A stretch of 64,000 bases of DNA, taken from an uncultured Holophagaceae bacterium (lineage in GTDB: Bacteria; Acidobacteriota; Holophagae; Holophagales; Holophagaceae). The notes under the pieces were generated by a model. The model searched no databases. It was not told the origin of the DNA and was given only the letters and a program-made list of their open reading frames with translations. Location: contig CAIPAY010000182.1 in assembly GCA_903863195.1 (NCBI GenBank), forward strand, positions 1 to 64,000, read 5' to 3'. How positions within the stretch are numbered: the stretch's first letter is position 1; every line of letters begins with the position of its first letter. A program made the translations under genes and the position numbers. This document shows positions 38,276 to 46,012 of this stretch, one piece after another.

Positions 38276-38578
38276 ATGAACGCCAACTGGCTCCTGAAGT
38301 CCTCCACTCTGTGGGGCGTCCTCGGAGTCTCGGGGCTCCTGTCGCTCATGGCCATGCTCTTCTCCCAGGGGGGCATCCCAGAGCTGAACCGGCGAGAGGC
38401 CGAGCTGGCCACGGCCCGGGCCCGTCTGGTGGAGCTCAACCACCGGAACCGCGAGCTGCTGGACGAGGTTCAGCGGCTCGCGGCGAAGGACCCTGAGCTG
38501 ATGGAGGCGCTGGCCCGTCGGCAGGGTTATGCCCGCAAGGGAGAGACCGTCTACACCTTCCGGAATCGCGAGCGCTAG
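38276..38578 (+). CDS. ftsB: Septum formation protein FtsB/DivIC-like
   Basis: 100 residues: short cytoplasmic N-terminus, one membrane helix ('LWGVLGVSGLLSLMAMLFS'), then a periplasmic coiled coil ('ELNRREAELATARARLVELNHRNRELLDEVQRLAAKDPELMEALARRQGYARKGETVYTF'). The 'ARxxGYxRxGExVY' ending is diagnostic of FtsB/DivIC, part of the FtsQLB divisome complex. Located 32 bases after eno, as in many Gram-negatives. Confidence 0.92.
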   Translation: MNANWLLKSSTLWGVLGVSGLLSLMAMLFSQGGIPELNRREAELATARARLVELNHRNRELLDEVQRLAAKDPELMEALARRQGYARKGETVYTFRNRER

Positions 38579-38579
38579 C

Positions 38580-39383
38580 TTGGACCTCTGGCTGGCGGCC
38601 GCGTCCGGGAATCGGTTCGGTTACCTCTGGGCAGATGAGGTTAAAGGTTGTATGGGTGAAACCTATGCTCGGGTCCTGTGTCCAAAGGGGACAGGATTCG
38701 GTTTAGATGGCCTTTTTTTGATGCAAACACCCAGAACAGGGCCCTGGAGCCTTGACCACTGGGACACTGATGGATCCAAGTCCTTTTGTTCCAATGGAAG
38801 CAGGGCCGGAATATGTCTTCCAGGGGCTCCCGAGGGTGACCTGATCGAGGCGGTCTCCAACGGCGAGCGCATCCTGCTCCGCCGCGCCGGCGACGAGGTC
38901 GGCATCCGCATGCCTGAGGGTGAGGGCTTGGGATTGCGTGATGTGCCGATGCCGATGGCGCAGCCCGCGGGCTTCGGCTGGATCGGCAATCCGCAGCTGG
39001 TGGTGCGTGTGCCCACGGTGGCCGCGCTCGACCTCGCCGTGTTCGCACCGCCGCTGCGGCACCACGCGGCGATCACCGGCGGCACCAACGTGAGCGTCGT
39101 CGAGGTGCTCGCGCCCGGCGAGGCGAGGATCCGCTCCTGGGAGCGCGGCGTGGAGGGCGAGACCCTCTGCTGCGGCACCGGGTGCGCGGTCGCTGCCGCC
39201 TGGCTGGCGCAGACCGAAGGCACCTCCGCCTGGCGACTCCACACCGCAGGCGGTGACGTGGTGACGGTCACGCTGGAGCTGGACGCCAAGGGCGCCTGGC
39301 GGGAGCTGTGGCTGACGGGCCCCGTCCGCAACCTCGGCGTGGTGCATCCAGATCCCTCACAGCTGCTGCGCTTGCGGGCCTGA
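38580..39383 (+). CDS. dapF: Diaminopimelate epimerase (mosaic composition)
   Basis: 267 residues from a TTG directly after the ftsB stop, chosen because the alignment begins there (MDLWLAAASGNRFGYLW matches M..F.K..G.GNDF); the ATG at 38529 would add an ftsB-overlapping leader. Both catalytic cysteines are present: 'NTDGSKSFCSNGSRAG' (C70) and 'ERGVEGETLCCGTG' (C198). It epimerises LL- to meso-diaminopimelate for peptidoglycan and lysine. Local composition is odd: by hand count about 51% GC over 38641-38820 against about 70% in the next 120 bases. The middle is shorter than in most DapF proteins. Confidence 0.82.
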   Translation: MDLWLAAASGNRFGYLWADEVKGCMGETYARVLCPKGTGFGLDGLFLMQTPRTGPWSLDHWDTDGSKSFCSNGSRAGICLPGAPEGDLIEAVSNGERILLRRAGDEVGIRMPEGEGLGLRDVPMPMAQPAGFGWIGNPQLVVRVPTVAALDLAVFAPPLRHHAAITGGTNVSVVEVLAPGEARIRSWERGVEGETLCCGTGCAVAAAWLAQTEGTSAWRLHTAGGDVVTVTLELDAKGAWRELWLTGPVRNLGVVHPDPSQLLRLRA

Positions 39384-39496
39384 CGGGGCGCCCTCTTCGC
39401 CGTGGAACCCGACCTGCTAGACTGGTTGTTCCACACCCGAAGGGATTCCGAGATGCTTGGTTCGACGAGCGCCTGCGCGATGATGAGGGCGGCCTG

Positions 39497-40276
39497 ATGC
39501 GCGCCCGGGTGGTGGCTCTGGCGAACCAGAAGGGCGGCGTGGGCAAGACCACGACGGCCATCAACCTGGCGGCCTCCCTGGCCATGATGGAGAAGATGGT
39601 CCTGCTGGTGGACTTCGATCCTCAGGGCCACAGCACCACGGGCCTGGGCTTCGCCAAGCCGGACCACCGAGCCGGCTCCTACGCCCTTATGAAGGGCGCC
39701 CCGGCGGAGGCGCTGCTCCTCAGCACGGAAGTGCCGATGCTGCAGGTGCTCCCGGCGGGCAAGGATCTCGCGCAGCTGGAGTTCGAGCTCTTCGAGATGC
39801 CCCAGCTCCAGGTGCTTAAGCAGGCCCTCGCGCCGCTCATCCACCGCTTCGACTACATCCTCATCGATCCGCCCCCCAGCCTCGGCATGATCACCCTCAA
39901 CGCCCTCACGGCCTCGGACGAGGTCATCGTGCCCATGCCCTGCGAATTCTTCGCCCTGGATGGCCTGGCGGAGCTGACCGAGACGCTGCGCCGCATCCAG
40001 GCTGGTCCCAACCCCCGGCTCAAGCTCGGCGGCATCCTGCTCACCATGGCGGAGGAGCGCACCAACCTCGGCGCCGCGGTGGCCAGAGAGGTGCGCCACG
40101 CCTTCCCGGGGAAGGTCTTCGAGACCATGATTCCCCGGAACATCCGCCTGGCCGAAGCGCCCAGCCACGGCAAGCCGGTGGCCTTCTACGATCTGCGCTC
40201 GAAGGGCGCTCAGGCCTACCTCGCCCTCGCGAGAGAGTGGGTGGGCCAGGAGACACTGGCCAGGAGGGAAGCTTGA
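39497..40276 (+). CDS. parA: Chromosome-partitioning ATPase ParA (Soj)
   Basis: 259 residues. Deviant Walker A 'NQKGGVGKTTTAINLAASL', 'VLLVDFDPQGHSTTGLG', 'DYILIDPPPSLGMITLNALTASDEVIVPMPCEFFALDGLAEL' and 'EAPSHGKPVAFYDLRSKGAQAYLALAREW' identify a chromosomal ParA. The ATG at 39497 follows GAGGG. The stop overlaps parB (TGATG). Distance to the origin is unknown; no DnaA box cluster is in the window. Confidence 0.95.
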   Translation: MRARVVALANQKGGVGKTTTAINLAASLAMMEKMVLLVDFDPQGHSTTGLGFAKPDHRAGSYALMKGAPAEALLLSTEVPMLQVLPAGKDLAQLEFELFEMPQLQVLKQALAPLIHRFDYILIDPPPSLGMITLNALTASDEVIVPMPCEFFALDGLAELTETLRRIQAGPNPRLKLGGILLTMAEERTNLGAAVAREVRHAFPGKVFETMIPRNIRLAEAPSHGKPVAFYDLRSKGAQAYLALAREWVGQETLARREA

Positions 40277-41142
40277 TGATCCCGTTGAAGCGTCCGGCCC
40301 TGGGCCGGGGACTGACCTCGCTCATGAGCCAGATGGCGCCCGAAGACTCCCCCCAGCGGGAGCTGCCGCTCGGCAGCCTGCTGCCCAACCGGGCCCAGCC
40401 CCGCACCAACTTCGACGAGACCGCCCTGGATGAGCTGGCCGAGAGCCTCAAGCAGCACGGCATGGTGCAGCCCATCGTGGTGCGCAAGGTCGGCGAGCAG
40501 TTCGAGATCATCGCCGGCGAGCGCCGCTGGCGCGCGGCCCGCAAGGCGGGTCTCGCCATGGTCCCCGTGGTGATCAAGGAAGTCCCGGATGACCGGCTGC
40601 TGGAGATCGCCCTGGTGGAGAACATCCAGCGCCAGGAGCTGAACCCCATCGAAGAGGCCACAGCCTACTGGCAGCTGGGGGAGCACCTCCGCCTCACCCA
40701 GGAGCAGGTGGCCGACCGGGTCGGCAAGTCCCGCCCCCAGGTGGCCAACACCCTCCGCCTGCTGCGGCTCCCCGCCGAGCTGAAGCAGGATGTGGCGAAG
40801 GGACGGCTCAGCACGGGCCACGCCAAGGTGCTGCTGGGTGTCGCCGACCTGCGGCTCCAGGAGCAGCTGGCCCACGAAGTGGTGGCACAGCAGCTGAGCG
40901 TCCGGGCGCTCGAGGCCCGCATCCAGCACCTCCAGAAGCTGGCCCGCCCCAAGACCCGGAAGCGGCATCCCCAGGACATCTTCATCAAGGCCGCCGCCGA
41001 GGAGCTCACCCAGTCCTGGGGCACGCACATCGAGATCAAGTCCAAGGGCAAGGCCGGCACTCTGGTGATGCACTTCGGCAGCGAGGCCGAGCTCGACCGT
41101 CTCTTCGAGGCGCTCAAGCCTGGTCCGGCCAAGCGCCGCTAG
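40276..41142 (+). CDS. parB: Chromosome-partitioning protein ParB (Spo0J)
   Basis: 288 residues. 'RPALGRGLTSLM' start, CTPase/ParB domain 'LLPNRAQPRTNFDETALDELAESLKQHGMVQPIVVRKVGEQFEIIAGERRWRAARKAGL' including the GERRWRA motif, then the parS-binding helix-turn-helix 'LTQEQVADRVGKSRPQVANTLRLLRLP' and a C-terminal dimerisation region. Start at 40276 with AGGAGG upstream; the track adds 13 residues. No convincing parS site was found nearby. Confidence 0.96.
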   Translation: MIPLKRPALGRGLTSLMSQMAPEDSPQRELPLGSLLPNRAQPRTNFDETALDELAESLKQHGMVQPIVVRKVGEQFEIIAGERRWRAARKAGLAMVPVVIKEVPDDRLLEIALVENIQRQELNPIEEATAYWQLGEHLRLTQEQVADRVGKSRPQVANTLRLLRLPAELKQDVAKGRLSTGHAKVLLGVADLRLQEQLAHEVVAQQLSVRALEARIQHLQKLARPKTRKRHPQDIFIKAAAEELTQSWGTHIEIKSKGKAGTLVMHFGSEAELDRLFEALKPGPAKRR

Positions 41143-41174
41143 GACCTGTTCCACGTCACCGGTAGGAGTCCGCC

Positions 41175-42029
41175 ATGTCGTCCTGGTTCGTCAAGAAGCG
41201 CCTGCAGAAGACCGCCGTCGAGGAGAAGACCGTCCGGGTCCCCGAGGGCCTCTGGATCAAGTGTGAGGCCTGCAAGGAGCTCATCTACCGCAAGGAGCTG
41301 GTCAACACCCACAACGTCTGCCCCAAGTGCGGGTACCACTTCCGCATCGGTGTGGAGGAGCGCCTCGAGAACCTCATGGATGCCGGCTGGACCGAGCTGT
41401 TCGGGGAGCTGCGCAGCGCCGACCCCCTGGGCTTCGTGGCCATCAAGAGCTACAAGGACCAGCTGAAGAAGCTGGAACAGGACGGCCAGACCGAGGATGC
41501 GGCGATCGTTGTGGAGGGCACCCTCTCGGGCCACCCCGTGGTGACCGCCATCATGAACTTCGACTTCCTGGCGGCCAGCATGGGGAGCGTCGTGGGCGAG
41601 AAGCTGCGCCTGGGTGCCGAGCGGGCCATCGAGAAGCAGTGCGCCTACCTCATCGTCAGCTGCAGCGGCGGCGCCCGCATGCAGGAGGGCACCCTGTCCC
41701 TCATGCAGATGGCCAAGGTGAGCGCGGCCCTGGCCAAGGTCGAGCGGGCGGGCCTGCCCTACCTCAGCATCTTGACCGACCCCACCACGGGGGGCGTCAG
41801 CGCCAGCTACGCCATGCTGGGCGATCTCAACATCGCCGAGCCCAAGGCTCTCATCGGCTTCGCCGGTCCCCGCGTCATCGAGCAGACCATCAAGCAGAGC
41901 CTTCCCGAGGGTTTCCAGCGGTCCGAGTTCCTGCAGGCCCACGGCATGGTGGACAAGGTCGTCAACCGGGACCACCTGAAGGACTTCATCGCCGCCTGCC
42001 TGGCGTGGATGATGCCGTCGACCACCTGA
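41175..42029 (+). CDS. accD: Acetyl-CoA carboxylase carboxyltransferase subunit beta
   Basis: 284 residues. N-terminal C4 zinc finger ('IKCEACKELIYRKEL', 'VCPKCGYHFRIG') and crotonase-fold core with 'DSYKDQLKK'-like 'SYKDQLKKLEQ', 'VEGTLSGHPVVTAIMNFDFLAASMGSVVGEKL', 'CSGGARMQEGTLSLMQMAKV' and 'YLSILTDPTTGGVSASYAMLGDLNIAEPKALIGFAGPRVIEQTIKQ'. It makes malonyl-CoA for fatty acid synthesis with AccA, AccB and AccC, which are not in the window. folC follows 13 bases later, a common gene pair. Confidence 0.96.
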   Translation: MSSWFVKKRLQKTAVEEKTVRVPEGLWIKCEACKELIYRKELVNTHNVCPKCGYHFRIGVEERLENLMDAGWTELFGELRSADPLGFVAIKSYKDQLKKLEQDGQTEDAAIVVEGTLSGHPVVTAIMNFDFLAASMGSVVGEKLRLGAERAIEKQCAYLIVSCSGGARMQEGTLSLMQMAKVSAALAKVERAGLPYLSILTDPTTGGVSASYAMLGDLNIAEPKALIGFAGPRVIEQTIKQSLPEGFQRSEFLQAHGMVDKVVNRDHLKDFIAACLAWMMPSTT

Positions 42030-42042
42030 ACAACGGCACCCG

Positions 42043-43272
42043 GTGACCTGCGCGTTCCAGCCCAGCCACATCCCGCGCCTCCAGGAGCGGGGGCACCTCG
42101 GCATCAAGTGCGGGCTGGAGAACATCCGCGCGCTGCTGGGCGGACTCGGCCATCCGGAGGCAGGGTTCCCCGTCATTCTCATCGCCGGGACCAACGGCAA
42201 GGGCAGCACTGGCGCCTTCCTGGCGCACATGCTCAGGTCCGCGGGCCTGGTGGTGGGCTGGACCACCTCGCCCCACCTCACGGAGGTCACTGAGCGCATC
42301 TGGGTGGATGGCCAGCCCATCGGTACGGGCGCCCTCGACCTGCTGCTGGGAGAGGCCTTTGAGACCGAGGTCCGCCTGGGCCTTCAGGCCACCTACTTCG
42401 AGCTCATGATCACGGCGGCCCTGTCGGCGTTCCGCATGACCGGTGTGGAGGTGGCCGTCCTGGAAGTGGGCATGGGCGGCCGCTGGGATGCCACCAACGC
42501 CACGGAGCCCATCCTCACGATCGTCACCACCATCGGTCTCGATCACCAGGAGTACCTGGGGGACACACGAGAGGCCATCGCCCGGGAGAAGCTCTGCACA
42601 GCCCGGGACGGCCGGCCGCTCGTGCTGGGGCCTTCGCTGGATCCGGACTGGATCCGTCCCCTGCTGCCCACCTCGCCCGTGCTGCATCCGGCGCCGCGGC
42701 TCGGTCCCGCCGACATCCGCTGGGACCACTCCCGGGTGGGCGGCAGGCACGTGGCGCTGCCGGGCCTCCACCAGCTGGACAACCTGGCCACGGCCTTCGA
42801 GGCGGTGCGGCAGCTCCAGGCGCTGGGGTTCCCCATCCCCGAGGCGTGCCTCTGGGCCGGAGTGGCGGCCACCCGCTGGCCAGGCCGGCTCTGGAAGGTG
42901 CCCACGCTCTCTGGTGTGTGGATGGACGGCGCCCACAATCCCGAGGGAGCACGCGCCCTGGCGGACCATGCCCTCGCCTGCGGAGTCCGGCCCCACCTCT
43001 TCTTTGGCGCCATGGGCGACAAGGATCTCGTGGGCGTGGCCCGGGAGCTGAAGCGCATGCGGCCCCTGTCGGTCACCTTCATCCAGGGTGACGCGCCCCG
43101 CTACGCCAAGGCGGCCCCGCTGCGGGAGGCCTGGGGGCTGGAGGCGCCGCTGCTAAGCATCCAGGAAGCTGCGGCCCAGCTGCGAGCGTCGTCGGACGCG
43201 CCAAGGCTGGTATCGGGGTCGCTCTACCTGCTGGGGGACCTCCTCCGGGAGCTGGGCATCCCGCCCTTCTAA
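42043..43272 (+). CDS. folC: Folylpolyglutamate synthase / dihydrofolate synthase
   Basis: 409 residues from a GTG (no clear ribosome-binding site; probably translationally coupled to accD). P-loop 'VILIAGTNGKGSTGAFLAHMLRSAG', 'WTTSPHLTEVTERIWVDG', 'ATYFELMITAALSAFRMTGVEVAVLEVGMGGRWDATNATEP', 'TTIGLDHQEYLGDTREAIAREK' and 'GVWMDGAHNPEGARAL' are the Mur-ligase-family FolC signatures. It adds glutamate to (dihydro)folate in the cytoplasm. Its product feeds ThyX-dependent dTMP synthesis indirectly. Confidence 0.95.
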   Translation: MTCAFQPSHIPRLQERGHLGIKCGLENIRALLGGLGHPEAGFPVILIAGTNGKGSTGAFLAHMLRSAGLVVGWTTSPHLTEVTERIWVDGQPIGTGALDLLLGEAFETEVRLGLQATYFELMITAALSAFRMTGVEVAVLEVGMGGRWDATNATEPILTIVTTIGLDHQEYLGDTREAIAREKLCTARDGRPLVLGPSLDPDWIRPLLPTSPVLHPAPRLGPADIRWDHSRVGGRHVALPGLHQLDNLATAFEAVRQLQALGFPIPEACLWAGVAATRWPGRLWKVPTLSGVWMDGAHNPEGARALADHALACGVRPHLFFGAMGDKDLVGVARELKRMRPLSVTFIQGDAPRYAKAAPLREAWGLEAPLLSIQEAAAQLRASSDAPRLVSGSLYLLGDLLRELGIPPF

Positions 43273-43305
43273 TGTCCCGGCCGCCGCCCGGCCGATAAGC
43301 CCCCC

Positions 43306-43974
43306 ATGCGGTGCTTCCTGCTCAGCCTCGGTCTTGCCGGCCTCCTCGGAGCCCAGGTGCCCCTCCACATCGTCGCCGTGGAGCGCCGGGGTCCGCCGCC
43401 CTATGAGGTCGCGGACCGGATCTACGGCGTGGAAGGCGAGCACGACCAGGGGCTACGCGTGGGTGAGCGGCTGCTCGTGAAGCGGGCCGGCGCGGCGGTG
43501 ATCCTGGGGCACCTCCGGGTGATCGAGAGCCGCCCCGGCCGCGCCAACGCGCTGTTCGAACCCCTGGAGACGAGCTATCCCATGAAGGGGGACCTGGTCC
43601 TGCGCTCGGAGCTCAGGCTCATGCCCGCAGCGCCAGCCCTGGATCCCGCGCCACTGGTGTCGCTGCCCAAGCCGAAGGCCAGCGCGGAGCCGCCTCCCCG
43701 GGAAGGCCTGCTCTACTTCCTGCCCGGCCGCTCGGACCTCAGCATCGGGGGCGTGCGGAAGCTGGAGGCCTGGGTCGAGTCCTGGGGCGCCGGGGGACGC
43801 TGGGCGCTGCAGGTGCCCACGACCAAGGGGATCAAGCCCGAGCTGCAGAAGCTGCGGGCCGAGTCCCTCCAGGCCGCCCTGCGGGCCCTGGGCATCGAGC
43901 CGGCGGAAGTGGAAACGGGTCCGCGCACCGCGGAGGGTCTCAACCACCCCACCTGGGTCCGCCACTGGGACTGA
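43306..43974 (+). CDS. Exported protein with OmpA-like C-terminal fold
   Basis: 222 residues with a short signal peptide (MRCFLLSLGLAGLLGA). The mature protein has an N-terminal beta domain ('IYGVEGEHDQGLRVGERLLVKRAGAAVILGHLRVIESRPGRANALFEP') and a C-terminal part ('LYFLPGRSDLSIGGVRKLEAWVESWGAG', 'LQKLRAESLQAALRALGIEPAEVETGPR') that follows the OmpA/peptidoglycan-binding layout of beta-alpha segments. The key Asp/Arg peptidoglycan contacts could not be confirmed. The start codon lacks a strong ribosome-binding site. Function unknown; periplasmic by prediction. Confidence 0.62.
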   Translation: MRCFLLSLGLAGLLGAQVPLHIVAVERRGPPPYEVADRIYGVEGEHDQGLRVGERLLVKRAGAAVILGHLRVIESRPGRANALFEPLETSYPMKGDLVLRSELRLMPAAPALDPAPLVSLPKPKASAEPPPREGLLYFLPGRSDLSIGGVRKLEAWVESWGAGGRWALQVPTTKGIKPELQKLRAESLQAALRALGIEPAEVETGPRTAEGLNHPTWVRHWD

Positions 43975-44038
43975 CGGGTTCCTTGCCTGCGCAGCCACGG
44001 CTGATTCGCCGCACACTGGAGACTCTCCGGGAACCGCC

Positions 44039-45064
44039 ATGCTCCTCCTGACCGCCCTGCTACTGCTGCAAACACCGACGCCACCCTCGAAGCCCGAGGC
44101 GGCGCCTCCCGCGCGCATCGAGCTGACCACGCCCTTCCCGGCGCACCTCGGCAGCGTGGGTCCCCGGGAGGTGCGGGAGGCTGTCTTTGGCATCAAGAGC
44201 TTGCATGACCGCCCCTTCCGGTTCCGGATCCTCGATCTCTCCCTGGGCGTGAGCCTCGACCCGGCCCAGCTCGCAGAACCCCTGCAGCCGGGGGAAGTCC
44301 GGATGGTGCGGCTGAAGGTGGCCACGGAGGGCATGGAGGGCCCGGTGAAGGGGGCGGTGCGCCTGGGTACCGACGACCCGGCCCAGCCCAACTACATCCT
44401 GCGCTACGACGTGGACGTGCGCCCCGAGGTGAGCCTGGATGGCCTCCGCAAGAGCTTCGGGGAGGTGGCCCGGCACGAGCACCCCGAGGCCCGCTACCGG
44501 TTCACCCGGGAAGGTGGCGAGCCCCTCAAGCTGGTGTTGGCCAGTGCCGTGCCCGCCTACCTCGACACGGAGCTGCTCCACGAGGGCGCCACCGCCGAGC
44601 TGCGCGTGCGGCTGCGGCCGGAGCGACTAGAGCCCGGCATGGCCGCCGGGCTGGAGGTCCTGAAGGTGGCCACCAATGGCCCGCGGCAGCCGCTGTTCAC
44701 CCTCTACCTGGACTGGCGCGTCGTGACCGCGGTGCTGCCCTCGCCGTCGCGGCTGGTGTTCGGCGACCGGAAGACCACGCGCCTGGAGCTCGACCTGACC
44801 GCGCGCGACGGCAAGCCCTTCCGAATCCTCCTGGCCACGATCGAGGGGAAGGGCTTCCGGCTCCTCGATGCGCCCGGTCCTGAGGCCGTGCGACATCAGC
44901 TGCGGATCCAGCGCACCGGGACCACGGCAGAGGCTATGCTGATCCTCCAGTGCTCCAGCATGGATGAACCCCTGCGGGTGCCCCTGAGGTTCCTGGATCC
45001 CGCGGCCCGTCCGGCCACGGTGACCCTGCCGCCTGATCCGATCGACGAACACCACCACCATTAA
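44039..45064 (+). CDS. Exported DUF1573-like beta-sandwich protein with natural His-rich C-terminus
   Basis: 341 residues. A short hydrophobic N-terminus (MLLLTALLLLQTP) is followed by repeated immunoglobulin-like segments ('FPAHLGSVGPREVREAVFGIKSLHDRPFRFRI', 'QPGEVRMVRLKVATEG', 'LRKSFGEVARHEHPEARYRF'), the pattern of DUF1573/ASPM-like domains common in Bacteroidetes and Acidobacteria. The chain ends DEHHHH. Role unknown. It lies between the OmpA-like exported protein and the SPFH protein; the SPFH start follows after 36 bases. Confidence 0.7.
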   Translation: MLLLTALLLLQTPTPPSKPEAAPPARIELTTPFPAHLGSVGPREVREAVFGIKSLHDRPFRFRILDLSLGVSLDPAQLAEPLQPGEVRMVRLKVATEGMEGPVKGAVRLGTDDPAQPNYILRYDVDVRPEVSLDGLRKSFGEVARHEHPEARYRFTREGGEPLKLVLASAVPAYLDTELLHEGATAELRVRLRPERLEPGMAAGLEVLKVATNGPRQPLFTLYLDWRVVTAVLPSPSRLVFGDRKTTRLELDLTARDGKPFRILLATIEGKGFRLLDAPGPEAVRHQLRIQRTGTTAEAMLILQCSSMDEPLRVPLRFLDPAARPATVTLPPDPIDEHHHH

Positions 45065-45100
45065 TAAGATGGTGGCCGCACACTCCCCCTGGAGGGACTC

Positions 45101-46012
45101 ATGGTCCTGATTGCCATCCTGCTCCTGCTTGTTGCTGGCATCGCCTGGCGCATGAAGACCAAGCTGGGCTTCCCGCTCTCGGCCCGGCTCATTGTGGTCC
45201 AGTGGGTGACCCTGGCCCTGGGGCTGGTGGTCCTCCTCGGGTCCATGGCCGTGATCATCCCGCCGGGCCAGGCGGGCGTGGTGGTGCTCTTCGGCACCGT
45301 CCGCGAGCAGGTGTTGCCCGCGGGGCTGCACTTCATCAACCCCTTCTCCCAGGTGGTGGAGATGGAGGTCCGCACCCGGAACTACACCATGTCGGGCATC
45401 GCCGACGAGGGCCAGAAGAAGGGCGATGACTCCATCCCGGTGATCACCTCCGACGGCCTCACAGTGAAGCTGGATGCCACCGTCTTCTACCACCTGGATC
45501 AGGAGCGCTGCCCAAAGATCTACGAGAAGATCGGCACCGACGTGGAAGGCCAGATCCTGCGCAGCCAGATCCGCACCTCCCTGCGGGACGCCGCCGCGGG
45601 CCTGTCGGCCACGGAGCTCTACACCACCCACCGCATGGGCTTCGTGGAGAACGTCACCAAGACCCTCACCACGGCCTTCAAGGAGCGCGGCATCGTCATG
45701 GAGCAGGTGCTGCTCCGCAACGTGCTGCTGCCCGACCAGATCACCAAGGCCATCAACGACAAGATCGCCGCGGATCAGGATGCCCAGAAGATGGCCTTCG
45801 TGCTCCAGAAGGAGAAGCAGGAAGCCGAGCGCAAGCGCATCGAAGCCGAAGGCCAGGCCAAGGCCCAGCAGATCGTCAGCCAGAGCCTCACGCCCCAGAT
45901 CATCGAGTACCAGCGCATCCAGGCCCTGCGGGACATCGGCGCCAAGGGCAACCTGATCATCACTCCCATGGGCGGCGCCACCCCCATGATCCAGGTGCCT
46001 GCCCGGAAGTGA
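45101..46012 (+). CDS. SPFH/prohibitin-family membrane protein
   Basis: 303 residues. Two N-terminal hydrophobic segments ('VLIAILLLLVAGIAWRM', 'VVQWVTLALGLVVLLGSMAVI'), then the SPFH domain ('PPGQAGVVVLFGTVREQVLPAGLHFINPFSQVVEMEVRTRNY', 'SDGLTVKLDATVFYHLDQERCPKIYEKIGTDVEGQILRSQIRTSLRDAA') and a C-terminal helix rich in EAERKRIEAEGQAKAQQI. These form ring-like membrane assemblies that often regulate FtsH-type proteolysis or organise lipid domains. Start has GGAGG upstream. Its stop abuts the convergent HtrA stop. Prohibitin versus HflC/HflK cannot be told without phylogeny. Confidence 0.9.
   Translation: MVLIAILLLLVAGIAWRMKTKLGFPLSARLIVVQWVTLALGLVVLLGSMAVIIPPGQAGVVVLFGTVREQVLPAGLHFINPFSQVVEMEVRTRNYTMSGIADEGQKKGDDSIPVITSDGLTVKLDATVFYHLDQERCPKIYEKIGTDVEGQILRSQIRTSLRDAAAGLSATELYTTHRMGFVENVTKTLTTAFKERGIVMEQVLLRNVLLPDQITKAINDKIAADQDAQKMAFVLQKEKQEAERKRIEAEGQAKAQQIVSQSLTPQIIEYQRIQALRDIGAKGNLIITPMGGATPMIQVPARK

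Noticed and set aside
39384-41142. Replication origin near parAB
   Set aside because: No DnaA-box cluster (TTATCCACA-like) and no gidA, rnpA or dnaA genes; parAB alone does not mark an origin.
41143-41174. Possible parS site TGTTCCACGTCACC between parB and accD
   Set aside because: Matches only about 10 of 16 positions of the TGTTTCACGTGAAACA consensus and lacks the palindrome; too weak to call.
44990-45064. Poly-His end of the DUF1573-like protein as vector or tag contamination
   Set aside because: The surrounding sequence is continuous with native coding and intergenic DNA and no vector-like sequence is present; it appears genuine.
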